DNA of 64,000 nucleotides, taken from Kriegella aquimaris (GTDB taxonomy: Bacteria > Bacteroidota > Bacteroidia > Flavobacteriales > Flavobacteriaceae). Positions 54,631 to 63,965 of this stretch are shown here, piece by piece (position 1 is the stretch's first letter; every line of letters starts with the position of its first letter). A model generated the notes under the pieces. The model made no database searches and was not told the DNA's origin. It saw nothing but the letters and a program-made list of their open reading frames with translations. The position numbers were made by a program, and so were the translations under genes. The DNA is taken from contig NZ_FNGV01000004.1 in the NCBI RefSeq assembly GCF_900103215.1, positions 310,001 through 374,000 of the forward strand, given 5' to 3'.

Positions 54631-56106
54631 TTAGTACCCTGGATTCTGGGTTAAACTTCCTTCAGAAATTTCCCTTTCTCTTGCGGGTACGGGTAATAAA
54701 ACATGATGCTCCTGAATATTGGCAGCCGGTGTTTCCATATGCGTATCGTTAACATTGCGTATCGTTTCGACAAAAACACCCCATCTCAACAAATCAAATT
54801 TTCTATGCCCTTCAAAACCGAGTTCGGTCGCGCGCTCTTTCCGTATAGCTTGCCTAAAGGATGCTTGATCAAGTGCGGCCAAGGGCGACAGGCCCGCTCG
54901 ATCCCTAACTTGATTTATAAACTGGTAGGCTCCAGAAGGTCCATTCAATTCATTTTCGGCCTCAGCTTTCATCAAAAGCACATCGGAATACCGAATTACA
55001 TAGGTATTTTGACTTCCATTGTTGCTCTTTGGAGGATCACCATCGGCATTAAGATATTTCCCAGAGATGGGTCCGGCACCAGGTGTTCTCGGGGACTCCA
55101 AAATGTTACCATTCAACTCAGTTACATAACTAATATCCTTTCTAAGATCTCCCACTTCAAACATGGCCAAATAATCGGTCGTGGGAAGCATATTTTCCCA
55201 TCCACCGCCAACAGCATTTGTAGCTCCCACAATTTCGGTGTCTCTAGAAGCTGTCCAACTCTGTTTAAAATCATTGCGCTCGTTTTGTTCGAATTGTATA
55301 TCAAAAACAATCTCGTTTACCAAATTGCCATTTTTGTCGGGCATGGGAACATATTCTGCATTTTGGCTCCACAAGCTATTATAATCGGCAACCAGCCCGA
55401 ACATACCCGAAGCAATTACTTGCTGCGTCCGAGTACTAGCTTCCTTCCATTCACCCTGTGTTAAATGAACCTTTGCCAATAAGGCGGTAGCCGCCCATTT
55501 TGTCGCCCTGCCCAAATCTTCTCCAACGTAATCGTTCGGCAACACCGCAAGAGCCTCGGTAAGATCTTGTTCGATAAGCACATACACCTCTTCAACAGAA
55601 TTGCGCGTTATACCAATCAAATCTTCGGTATTTATAACAACCTCGTTAATTATGGGAACTCCTCCATAAACTCTCACCAATTCAAAATAATAGAATGCCC
55701 TCAAAAACTTAGCTTCTGCAATCAATCGTTCTTGAAGCGCTTCATCGTTCATTTCAACATCGGGCACAAATTGAATCACGGTATTGGCTAGGGCAATACC
55801 TTGAAAATTCTGTTGCCACATGGCCGTGGCATCGCCATTGTTGGCATTAAGATCCAAAAACCACGATACCGGCCGCATATTGTGCTGCCCTTGAAAAGCA
55901 ATATCACTAGGGGTAAAACCATAGTAAAATGAGATAATACTACTATGCAAGCGTGTATAGGCGGCTGTTGTTGCTGCCATTGCATCTTGTTCATTAGCAG
56001 GAAAACTTCCAGGAACCAAAAAGTCTATAGGTTTTTCGGTAATGATATCATCACAAGACGTTAGCCCCATAAATATCATTAGAATGATAAGTATTATTTT
56101 TTTCAT
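54631..56106 (-). CDS. susD: SusD/RagB-family glycan-binding lipoprotein
   Basis: A 491-aa SusD-like protein (lipobox MGLTSC, Cys18). It has AKFLRAFYYFELVRVYGGVPI (about 131-151), the helical TPR core, and the C-terminal ERATELGFEGHRKFDLLRWG and SLTQNPGY ending. Partner of the SusC gene 11 bp upstream. It differs enough from the first SusD to suggest a second ligand. Confidence 0.93.
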   Translation of the reverse strand: MKKIILIILMIFMGLTSCDDIITEKPIDFLVPGSFPANEQDAMAATTAAYTRLHSSIISFYYGFTPSDIAFQGQHNMRPVSWFLDLNANNGDATAMWQQNFQGIALANTVIQFVPDVEMNDEALQERLIAEAKFLRAFYYFELVRVYGGVPIINEVVINTEDLIGITRNSVEEVYVLIEQDLTEALAVLPNDYVGEDLGRATKWAATALLAKVHLTQGEWKEASTRTQQVIASGMFGLVADYNSLWSQNAEYVPMPDKNGNLVNEIVFDIQFEQNERNDFKQSWTASRDTEIVGATNAVGGGWENMLPTTDYLAMFEVGDLRKDISYVTELNGNILESPRTPGAGPISGKYLNADGDPPKSNNGSQNTYVIRYSDVLLMKAEAENELNGPSGAYQFINQVRDRAGLSPLAALDQASFRQAIRKERATELGFEGHRKFDLLRWGVFVETIRNVNDTHMETPAANIQEHHVLLPVPAREREISEGSLTQNPGY

Positions 56107-56117
56107 CGCTTTATTTT

Positions 56118-59100
56118 TTAAAAGGTCAAACTTAAACCAAGGGTGAACGAACGGACCGACGGATCCTGCGCTTGATCATATCCTCTTCGAGCATTTTCAT
56201 TTCCTCTGTTAATCTCTGGATCATAACCGCTGTAATTATCGAACAATAATAAATTGGTACCACTTACATAAACCTTTGCATTTTGAAACACCGGCACATA
56301 TTTCGTAGGAATATTGTATCCTAAACTTATATTACGTAAACGAAGAAATGAGCCATCTTCAATGATTCCCGTTTCTGGCACGACCTCTGTTCTAAAAACA
56401 CCTCTTACCGAAGGCACGTTAGTATCGGTATTGTCGGGTGTCCATCTATTCGCGAACATCCCACTCACATTATTATCAAAAGCCGTATTAATTCTAGAAT
56501 CTGTCTCATTAAAAATATCGTTCCCCAAAACGAAGGACCAATACATCGAAAACTCTAATCCTTTATAGGTAAAAGTATTATTGATACCACCGAACAACTC
56601 AGGATGGGGGTTCCCTATTATGGTTTGATCATCAGCATCGATCACACCATCAGGCACGCCGTCTGGCCCACTAATATCCTCAAAACGTTTACCTCCGGGG
56701 AAAACGCCTCTACCCTCTACTCCAGCGGCATCAATTTCCGCTTGATCATTCCAAATACCATTTCGGATATATCCATAAAACGACCCAATGGGTTCCCCTT
56801 CTTTAATTACAGCAGACGGCTGATTCAAGACCCCACCAAAACGGTTTATCAAAAGTTCACCATCTTCATCGGGAATGGACACCACAATGTTCTTATTCGT
56901 TGATATATTGAAACTCGTATCCCATCTGAAGTCACCTTTGTCGACGTTAATAGAATTCACAAAAAGTTCAAACCCCGAGTTCTCAATAGTACCAAAATTC
57001 GTAGGAATAATGGCATTTGGAACACCGGCCAACCACAGAATTTCTTGATCGGTAAAGAGGTCGTTCGTTTCTTTATGGTAATAATCTAAAGTAACTTGCA
57101 GTCGATCATTGAAAAAAGAAGTATCTATACCCAAATCTAATTGATCGGTAGTTTCAAACTTCAATTGATCATTTCCCAACCTATTTAATCCAATCCCATT
57201 TGTAATATCACCACCATTCCCGAAAAGGTAGGTAAAGCCTGCACCTAATCTTGCTAATGAAGTGCCACCCGAGGCAGGATTACCTAGTCTACCATAACTG
57301 GCCCTGAATTTAAGGTCATCGAAAATTTTTAAATTCTCAACAAATTCTTCTCTACCGGCATTCCATGCTACCGCAACGGAAGGAAAAGTTCCCCATTTAC
57401 TATCTTTTGCAAAATTGGAAGATCCGTCTACCCTGCCGTTCAGGGTAATTCTGTATTTACCTTTGTACCCGTAGTTCAAACGGAACAGAAAGGATTCAAC
57501 CCCAAATTCATTTGCAAATGAACTGGCTCCCGACCTCTCCGATCCCGCATCTATGTTGTTATACTCGAAAAAGTCAGTAGTAAAGCCTTTCGTTTGCACA
57601 ACGCTTCCAGAATTAAAAATCCGTTGCCTGGTATACCCAAAAAGTCCATCCATATCATGGTCTCCAAAAGACGTATTGTAGGTCAAGGTCTGTTCGACCA
57701 AAACACTTAAATATTCAGAATTTTCAATAGTTCCTGTACCTCCATCATTTCTCTGGGCGAAAAGCGTAGATGGCGCATAATTCTCGCTCTTGTCCAGAGA
57801 AAGGTCTGTACCGAAATTAAACTTGTATTTCAAATTTTTAATCGGTTCCAATTCGGCATAAACCGTTCCCAATATTCTTGTCCTAGTATCCAAATTGATA
57901 TTTTTGGCCCCGTTGCCCACCGGGTTCTCTGCATTAAGCTCGGCACTAGCCGTCTGAATCGTATATTCGCCATTTTCATCTATAACGGGTAACCTAGGGA
58001 ACCAGCCCGCAATATTAATGATATTACTGCTTCTTGGCACCTGTGAGTTTCTTGAAATGGTTACCGAATTGCCGACTTTGAGCATTTTATTCAATCGATA
58101 ATCCCCGTTCATTCGCAGCTGATATCTTTCTAAGTTACTCCCCCTAAAAATACCATCTTGATTAAAATAATTACCAGAAACAAAGTATTGCGCTTTTTCA
58201 TTTCCCCCCGAAGCCGATAGGGTATGACTTGTCATTGGTGCACCATTGCGATACACCTCCTCTTGCCAATTGGTTCCCTCTCCAAAAGATGCAGGATTCG
58301 GATAAGCTTCGGTACCCTGAACTTCATTTTGCCAATCGGCAAATTCGGCCCCATTGAGTACATCTAAAAAGCGTGTGGGCGATTGAAAAGTAGTATAAGC
58401 ATCATATGTGAATTTTGATTGACCGGCTTTACCTCTTTTGGTAGTAATAAGCACTACGCCAGCAGACCCCCTTGACCCATACAAGGCCGTGGCCGAGGCA
58501 TCTTTTAAAACCTCAACGGACTCTATATCAAGTACATTGATATCGGAAGAATTTCCAGCCCCTATCAATCCATCGATTACGAACAATGGTGAACTGTTAC
58601 CACTAATGGAATTTGTACCCCGAATTCGTATCGATGCAGCTGCACCTGGTTGGGAGGAAGTAGGTATAATTTGTACGCCCGAAACCTTTCCCCTCAGAGC
58701 ATCATCTAAACGCACCGATGGCGTAGCATTGATTTCATCAGTCTTAATAGAAGCAACAGCACCTGTCAAATCTGATTTTTTAACCGTACCGTAAGCTACA
58801 ACCACAACTTCGTCCAACTGGGCCGCATCCTCTGAGAGAATAACAGCAATTGTTGATTGTGACCCAACGGTCACTTCTTTCGTTACATATCCGACGTATG
58901 ATACTTGTAGAACTGAAGAAGAATCTGCTACCTCAATAGCGTAAATACCATCAAAATCTGCCGTAACACCGTTTGTAGTTCCCTTTTCCACAACATTCGC
59001 CCCCGGTAGAGGCAATCCGCTTTCATCGTGTACTGTACCAGTAACTTGGTTTTGAGCCTTTGCCACTTGTACACAAAGCAGCATTACCATAAAGAAAAAA

Positions 59101-59120
59101 TAGATTCTCTTTTCGTTCAT
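56118..59120 (-). CDS. susC: SusC/RagA TonB-dependent transporter without STN domain
   Basis: A 1000-aa receptor with signal peptide (cleavage about 22, VAKAQ), carboxypeptidase-D-like repeat (about 24-92), TonB-box-like LDEVVVVAYGT (about 102-112), plug and barrel ending FTLGLSLTF. It lacks the STN signalling domain of the first SusC, so its induction must come from another regulator, plausibly the AraC protein at 63023 (inference). First gene of susC-susD-sulfatase. Confidence 0.93.
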   Translation of the reverse strand: MNEKRIYFFFMVMLLCVQVAKAQNQVTGTVHDESGLPLPGANVVEKGTTNGVTADFDGIYAIEVADSSSVLQVSYVGYVTKEVTVGSQSTIAVILSEDAAQLDEVVVVAYGTVKKSDLTGAVASIKTDEINATPSVRLDDALRGKVSGVQIIPTSSQPGAAASIRIRGTNSISGNSSPLFVIDGLIGAGNSSDINVLDIESVEVLKDASATALYGSRGSAGVVLITTKRGKAGQSKFTYDAYTTFQSPTRFLDVLNGAEFADWQNEVQGTEAYPNPASFGEGTNWQEEVYRNGAPMTSHTLSASGGNEKAQYFVSGNYFNQDGIFRGSNLERYQLRMNGDYRLNKMLKVGNSVTISRNSQVPRSSNIINIAGWFPRLPVIDENGEYTIQTASAELNAENPVGNGAKNINLDTRTRILGTVYAELEPIKNLKYKFNFGTDLSLDKSENYAPSTLFAQRNDGGTGTIENSEYLSVLVEQTLTYNTSFGDHDMDGLFGYTRQRIFNSGSVVQTKGFTTDFFEYNNIDAGSERSGASSFANEFGVESFLFRLNYGYKGKYRITLNGRVDGSSNFAKDSKWGTFPSVAVAWNAGREEFVENLKIFDDLKFRASYGRLGNPASGGTSLARLGAGFTYLFGNGGDITNGIGLNRLGNDQLKFETTDQLDLGIDTSFFNDRLQVTLDYYHKETNDLFTDQEILWLAGVPNAIIPTNFGTIENSGFELFVNSINVDKGDFRWDTSFNISTNKNIVVSIPDEDGELLINRFGGVLNQPSAVIKEGEPIGSFYGYIRNGIWNDQAEIDAAGVEGRGVFPGGKRFEDISGPDGVPDGVIDADDQTIIGNPHPELFGGINNTFTYKGLEFSMYWSFVLGNDIFNETDSRINTAFDNNVSGMFANRWTPDNTDTNVPSVRGVFRTEVVPETGIIEDGSFLRLRNISLGYNIPTKYVPVFQNAKVYVSGTNLLLFDNYSGYDPEINRGNENARRGYDQAQDPSVRSFTLGLSLTF

Positions 59121-59223
59121 ATTAGATTGGTTTTTAAACTGATTTCACAATGAAAAACTAACATTCTTCAATGTATCAAAAAGGCATTGTTAACGTAAAT
59201 TAACCAAAAGAAGGGCTTATTGG

Positions 59224-59236
59224 CTGTTTCAAACAG
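59224..59236. promoter_or_regulatory. Palindrome CTGTTTcAAACAG upstream of the second susC
   Basis: A perfect 6-bp inverted repeat with a 1-base centre, 104 bp before the susC start in the 245-bp gap. The same gap contains GTTAA-N6-TTAAC nearby. Either may bind a regulator. Confidence 0.3.
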
Positions 59237-59365
59237 TTAAAAAAGTATAGAACATGGTATTCACATAATTTAAGTAAACACTTATTTATAGTATTTAACT
59301 TGCTTAAACCTGAACTTTCAAAAAAACAAAACTATTCAAATACCTTTCGCAACAACAGAAAGATT

Positions 59366-60487
59366 TTACTGAAAGCTTTCTATCTTCAACTGTTTTTCAT
59401 CCCAATATTCATCACTTCTAAACTCAAAAGGGGTCGGGTCATAAGAGCCCACCAAGGATACATCGCTTTTTTCCGGAACAGGCAAATCAAGCGACCAATA
59501 CACTGCATTTACAATCAGCCTGCGTGTACCTTCGATGGTAAAGTCAACAGCGGAAAAGGCAGTAGAAGTAAAGGCCTTTCCTTTTTTTCCCCCAGGTATT
59601 TGATAGGTCCTCGTCCAAGCGACGGGCATTAGTGGCTCGCCAACGTTTTTACCATTACCATTGGTTTTGGCCACCTCATCATCTGTAGGTCGCATACCAT
59701 AGAACATATCATTTTCGTCAAATTCTCCTTTTCTATTCATCACCTTACCATAAATTATGGGTTGTGCGTCACCGGGCAAAGGCAAACGAACACCGTATAC
59801 ATCGGCAGAAGCCCAGACATCACCATCAGATATGCCATTGGTCAATCCGCTAGCTTTACCAGCTTCGGCTACTATACCTTTAGTGCTTTGGTGCTTATGA
59901 TGACCATGGTGATTTACCCAATTTTCACCTAAAACTACTCGGCCAAAACCATCGGCCCATTCTTTCATATCGCCCTTATACGAGTTTCCATAATGTTTGT
60001 AGGATGACACATCCTCATCCTTAAAATTAAAGGCATGCGTTGCAGTTCTCAGACCGATGACGGGTTTTCCCGACTTCAAATAATCATCGATATGTTTCAT
60101 CTGATTGTCTGGCAAGGCCCTGAATCGCGTTGAGATAATCATCAAATCGGCATTATCAAGTGCTTCTAAACCGGGTATATTTTTACCATAATTTGCATCA
60201 ATTATTCCAGGATGTTCAGGATCTTGTGCGAATAATACCGTACAGTTGAAACCATGGTGCTTCGTTAAAATTTTCGCCAATTGCGGCATAGACTCTTCCG
60301 AACGATACTCTTCATCCCCTGAAATCAATACAATATGTTTGGCATTTTTATCGGTACCTTCAAAAGTCAGCCATTGTTTAGGTGTTTCGGTTGCCTCAAC
60401 CGTTGCGGTTTCTTCGGCCTTAGTCTCTTTTTGCTCTTTACAGGCAAACATCAACAAACAAATAAGAAAAGGTAGTAGATTTTTCAT
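59366..60487 (-). CDS. ThuA-like domain lipoprotein
   Basis: A 373-aa lipoprotein (lipobox MFAC, Cys16). Residues about 48-330 form a ThuA/trehalose-utilisation glutamine-amidotransferase-like domain with HIVLISGDEEYRSEESMPQL and ADLMIISTRFRALPDNQ. The family is common in glycan-use loci but its chemistry is mostly uncertain. Located between susC and a TIM-barrel isomerase gene, all on the minus strand. Confidence 0.82.
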   Translation of the reverse strand: MKNLLPFLICLLMFACKEQKETKAEETATVEATETPKQWLTFEGTDKNAKHIVLISGDEEYRSEESMPQLAKILTKHHGFNCTVLFAQDPEHPGIIDANYGKNIPGLEALDNADLMIISTRFRALPDNQMKHIDDYLKSGKPVIGLRTATHAFNFKDEDVSSYKHYGNSYKGDMKEWADGFGRVVLGENWVNHHGHHKHQSTKGIVAEAGKASGLTNGISDGDVWASADVYGVRLPLPGDAQPIIYGKVMNRKGEFDENDMFYGMRPTDDEVAKTNGNGKNVGEPLMPVAWTRTYQIPGGKKGKAFTSTAFSAVDFTIEGTRRLIVNAVYWSLDLPVPEKSDVSLVGSYDPTPFEFRSDEYWDEKQLKIESFQ

Positions 60488-60630
60488 CTAGGAGTATTTA
60501 TTTTTTTAATACATCAGATGCAATTCTTCACATCTGTATTTAATATTCTCAAGAAAAACCCATGAATGCCCAATTTAACCAATCGACATTGACACGGCTT
60601 ATTTCATGAGGGATTATTTTAATGGAATAA

Positions 60631-61473
60631 CTAATGAATGTCCATTCCTTTCTTAATCAATTTCAAACCTTCCGTATAGATTTCCTCAGAAGGCGAATAG
60701 TCCCGCCATACATTAATGGCATTCGCAAACTCTGGAATAATGGTACTAAAGGCCTCAATGGTCAACCAACCGTCATAGTTTATTTCTTTCAACGCTGAAA
60801 AAGCATCATCGAAATTTACCTGACCACTACCCGGTGTTCCGCGATCGTTCTCGCTAATGTGCACATGCTTTAAGTGCGGTGCAATGGTCTTAATCGCCGA
60901 AGATTGACTTTTTTCTTCGATATTGGCATGATGGGTATCGAACATAGCGCCCAGGTTGGGATGATCGACCGCCTCTACCATACTACCTAAATCTGCCATC
61001 GTGTTATAGAGATAGCATTCAAATCTATTAACTGCTTCAGGGGTTAGTATAATGTTGGCCTTCTGCGCATATTCCGCAGCTTTACGTAACATCTCATTGC
61101 TCCACTTCTTTTCTTGCAAGGTTGGAGGTTGTCGCGTGAAATAAGCAAAAGTGGAATGAAAAGGCCCACATATCACCTCTACATTGGCGGCGGCGGCCAT
61201 ATCGATAGTCCACTTTAAACGCTCTAGGCCGGCTTCCCTTATTTTCTTGTCCGGACTAGCAATATTTTGCTCTGGTGACAAAGCCCCTACAGCTGTGACC
61301 CCCATATCAATATTGGAAAAATGATTTCCTAATTTCGAATAAAGCTTTTCATCGCCTTCTCCTAAAAACAATTCAATGCCATCATACCCGGTTTTTTTTA
61401 AGGTATCGACAATATTAAAATGTTGCTCTGTGACATGGTTTGTCCAGAGCAACATATTCATTCCAATTTTCAT
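60631..61473 (-). CDS. Sugar phosphate isomerase/epimerase, ketose 3-epimerase-like
   Basis: A 280-aa TIM-barrel protein of the AP-endonuclease 2/xylose-isomerase-like family. Metal-site residues expected for D-tagatose/D-allulose 3-epimerases are in place: Glu146 (LTPEAVNRFE), Asp179 (MFDTHHANIEE), His205 and Glu240 (LTIEAF). The HISENDRGTPGSGQVNF segment also fits that group. It probably epimerises a released monosaccharide. It is 20 bp behind the MFS transporter gene, so uptake and isomerisation are linked. Exact sugar unknown. Confidence 0.85.
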   Translation of the reverse strand: MKIGMNMLLWTNHVTEQHFNIVDTLKKTGYDGIELFLGEGDEKLYSKLGNHFSNIDMGVTAVGALSPEQNIASPDKKIREAGLERLKWTIDMAAAANVEVICGPFHSTFAYFTRQPPTLQEKKWSNEMLRKAAEYAQKANIILTPEAVNRFECYLYNTMADLGSMVEAVDHPNLGAMFDTHHANIEEKSQSSAIKTIAPHLKHVHISENDRGTPGSGQVNFDDAFSALKEINYDGWLTIEAFSTIIPEFANAINVWRDYSPSEEIYTEGLKLIKKGMDIH

Positions 61474-61493
61474 ACTTAAATTTTATGGGTTTA

Positions 61494-62762
61494 CTAATAG
61501 TCAGTAACCGGTTGGTTACTACTAGCGTCAGCGGCATCGGTACTCTTTCGGTTTTTGACCCAGAACCAAAGAATGGCAAACAAAACGATCAAAATTGCCG
61601 GAAACGATACCATTGTTCCCAGAGTGTCTTGACCAGCTACCAATTCAAGTTCATCGCCCGTAAGTCCTTGCGCGGCAGCTTCGGCTTTATCGGAATCGAT
61701 CCAACCTCCTATTATAGGCTGAAAAATAGATGAGGAGAACATTCCCACCGCACCAATAATCGACATACCTAACGCACCACTTTTTGGTATTTTATCAGCG
61801 ATAAACCCAATCATATTTGGCCAGAAATAGGCTATACCCAAGGCAAAGAAAACAGCAGCTACATAAGCCATTGCTCCCGTTTGTGTGCTGAAAAGAAAAA
61901 TACCGACCGTAGCTAATACCGCTGACCCGAGAAGTACCCCGGTCTGATCGAATTTTTTTACAACATCTCCTCCAAAATAGCGAGCCACTGCCATAAGTCC
62001 GGTAGTCAAGGCTAAAATCCACATTGGTTTGGCACCACTCTTTGCTAGAATAAGACCTACCCATTGCTGCGGACCGAATTCGGAAATTGCCGTCAACGAC
62101 ATGCAAATGACCATAAACAAGAATAAAGGTGAAATCATGGCCTTTAGGTTCCCGGTAAGCGTAGCGGCCTCGTCAACCTTGGCTTTTGGCCAGCTTTGTC
62201 CGAAAAACATATAAGCGTAAATTAGAGTAGGCACCATAATCAGCCATATTTGGGTTTCCCAGCTTATAGACGAAGTGGTCATAAAATCGGAAAGTAGGCT
62301 TCCAATCATAATACCCCCAGGGAACCACATATGAAACCGATTCATCATTCTACTCATTCTATTGCCTTGGTAAGCGTCGGCAATCATCGGGTTACAAGCA
62401 GCTTCGGTACACCCGTTGCCCAAACCTATTAATAAGGTTGAAATCAAAAGACCCGTATAGCTACCTGAATAAATGGTAAGAATTATACCAAGAGCATGGG
62501 CAAAAAAAGCGAACTGCATAATCGCTTTTCCACCAACCTTATGATAAATCAAACCACCTACGACCATTGACAACGGAAACCCCAGAAACCACATTGAGTT
62601 AATAAAGCCCAATTGCTCTGCCGTTAAACTTAGCTCTTCTCCTAGTTGAGGCAAGATACCGGCCCTTATACTAAAAGAAAAGGCGGTAGTGATCAACGCA
62701 AAACAGCTACCATAAAAAAGTCTGTTGGCGTTTAAGCCAGCTCGATTACCTGTAGTTTCCAT
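61494..62762 (-). CDS. MFS sugar transporter
   Basis: A 422-aa major-facilitator protein with twelve hydrophobic segments, similar in layout to the nucleoside/sugar:H+ symporter-like group of Bacteroidetes. It would carry a monosaccharide into the cytoplasm for the epimerase encoded 20 bp downstream. A promoter-like pair (minus-strand TTG at 62805-62807, 19 bp, TAAATTTT at 62778-62785) precedes it. Substrate unknown. Confidence 0.85.
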   Translation of the reverse strand: METTGNRAGLNANRLFYGSCFALITTAFSFSIRAGILPQLGEELSLTAEQLGFINSMWFLGFPLSMVVGGLIYHKVGGKAIMQFAFFAHALGIILTIYSGSYTGLLISTLLIGLGNGCTEAACNPMIADAYQGNRMSRMMNRFHMWFPGGIMIGSLLSDFMTTSSISWETQIWLIMVPTLIYAYMFFGQSWPKAKVDEAATLTGNLKAMISPLFLFMVICMSLTAISEFGPQQWVGLILAKSGAKPMWILALTTGLMAVARYFGGDVVKKFDQTGVLLGSAVLATVGIFLFSTQTGAMAYVAAVFFALGIAYFWPNMIGFIADKIPKSGALGMSIIGAVGMFSSSIFQPIIGGWIDSDKAEAAAQGLTGDELELVAGQDTLGTMVSFPAILIVLFAILWFWVKNRKSTDAADASSNQPVTDY

Positions 62763-62777
62763 TGGTTAAATAGTTTT

Positions 62778-62822
62778 AAAATTTAGATTATTATTTGTGA
62801 TTATCAAGACTTGGTCAGTGAG
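62778..62822 (-). promoter_or_regulatory. Promoter of the MFS gene with CTGACCAAGT element
   Basis: On the minus strand CTCACTGACCAAGT (62809-62822) abuts a -33-like TTG (62805-62807), followed after 19 bp by TAAATTTT (62778-62785), a 7/8 match to TAnnTTTG. Confidence 0.4.
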
Positions 62823-62997
62823 TTATCAACCTGTAAGTTTAATATTTTTTTATGATATTTATAATTTTTTCCAAACATAATTATCAAATTGCTGATTTAC
62901 AACACTTTGTTTTAAAAATTACAGCGATTTCTTCCTATAACTTTCGAAACCGAACAAATCTAAAGCAAAAGGAAACTTCATGATTCCTATATCTTGT

Positions 62998-63023
62998 TAA
63001 AAGGTGACACTTTTTTGTCTTAT
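62998..63023 (+). repeat. 26-bp inverted repeat, left arm
   Basis: TAAAAGGTGACAC...TTGTCTTAT, the exact reverse complement of 63940-63965. It overlaps the last base of the araC stop and lies about 235 bp upstream of the MFS start. Inside each arm TGACA-N6-TGTCT forms a smaller dyad. Confidence 0.85.
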
Positions 63024-63907
63024 CAGGAGATACTGGTCTTAATATTCAAAAACAACTTGCGATATTCATGAGGACTCATATCGGTAATCGCCTTAAATTG
63101 CCTATTAAAGTTCGACAGGGCATTAAAGCCGCATTCATAACTGATCTGTGAGATATTGAAGTTATCTTCAAGCAGCAGTTTACGGGCATGCCCAATTCTT
63201 ATTTCGTTTACAAAACGGGTGAATGTCTTATTGGCCCTTGGTTTAAAATACCGACAGAATGAAGTTGTGGTCATATTCAACATCTTCGCGGCCTCTTCTA
63301 ACGAAATCTTGGTTTTGAAATTAGTCATCACGTATTCATAGACCAAGCGCATTTTTTCTGCATCGTCACCTTTAAACACATTGACATAACCTGGGCTAGA
63401 AAGTAAGTTGTAGTCTTCACTACTGGCCAGGATATCTAATATTTCAAGTAATTTAATTATCCGCCGAAATCCCTTTTCGTCGGCAATTTGTAAAAACAAT
63501 GCATTTATTTTAGTTCTGGTTTCACCATAAAATTCCATCCCCCTTGAAGCATTTTCGACAAGCTTGTTCAAATTGTAGAACTCTTCTCGATCCAAAAGCG
63601 ATTCACTCAAAAGTTCATGATCAAAATAAATGACCAACCCTCTAGTTGTCAATTCACAGTCCTTTTCAAAATAAACATCATCACTACGCCATAAATGCGG
63701 AAGGTTTGGGCCCGTAAACACGAGGTCTCCCTCTTCAAAACTGTGCACATGATCACCAACAAAACGGGTTCCTTTTCCTTCAACGATAAGTGAAATTTGG
63801 AATTCAGGATGAAAATGCCAACTAGGGTTGAAGTAAGGCCCAACAAGATCTTTAAAAACAAAAGTTTCCTTGGAAGTAAGCGTTTTTTCTATATTTGGGG
63901 TACTCAT
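63023..63907 (-). CDS. AraC-family regulator with cupin N-terminus
   Basis: A 294-aa regulator. N-terminal cupin (about 20-110: WHFHPEFQISLIVEGKGTRF) for ligand binding, C-terminal AraC double helix-turn-helix (about 195-290: ISLEEAAKMLNMTTTSFCRYF and NISQISYECGFNALSNFNRQ). It is the natural candidate to activate the MFS, epimerase, ThuA and second susC-susD genes downstream on the same strand. A perfect -7 box TATATTTG (63935-63942, minus strand) overlaps the right arm of an inverted repeat whose other arm follows the stop. Confidence 0.92.
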   Translation of the reverse strand: MSTPNIEKTLTSKETFVFKDLVGPYFNPSWHFHPEFQISLIVEGKGTRFVGDHVHSFEEGDLVFTGPNLPHLWRSDDVYFEKDCELTTRGLVIYFDHELLSESLLDREEFYNLNKLVENASRGMEFYGETRTKINALFLQIADEKGFRRIIKLLEILDILASSEDYNLLSSPGYVNVFKGDDAEKMRLVYEYVMTNFKTKISLEEAAKMLNMTTTSFCRYFKPRANKTFTRFVNEIRIGHARKLLLEDNFNISQISYECGFNALSNFNRQFKAITDMSPHEYRKLFLNIKTSIS

Positions 63908-63934
63908 AAATTTTCTCTAAAATCGAAATTCATT

Positions 63935-63942
63935 CAAATATA
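63935..63942 (-). promoter_or_regulatory. -7 box of the AraC gene
   Basis: The minus strand reads TATATTTG, a perfect TAnnTTTG, 28 bp before the start; the inverted repeat arm occupies the next 23 bp upstream, where the -33/-7 spacer should be. Confidence 0.55.
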
Positions 63943-63965
63943 AGACAAAAAAGTGTCACCTTTTA
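63940..63965 (-). repeat. 26-bp inverted repeat, right arm
   Basis: Exact reverse complement of 62998-63023. It covers the -33/-7 spacer of the araC promoter, a position suited to autoregulation. The two arms enclose 916 bp that are almost entirely the araC gene. Confidence 0.85.

Noticed and set aside
54703-55464. 253-codon plus-strand frame opposite susD
   Set aside because: Lies wholly inside a well-supported SusD gene on the other strand; residue content is that of a shadow frame.
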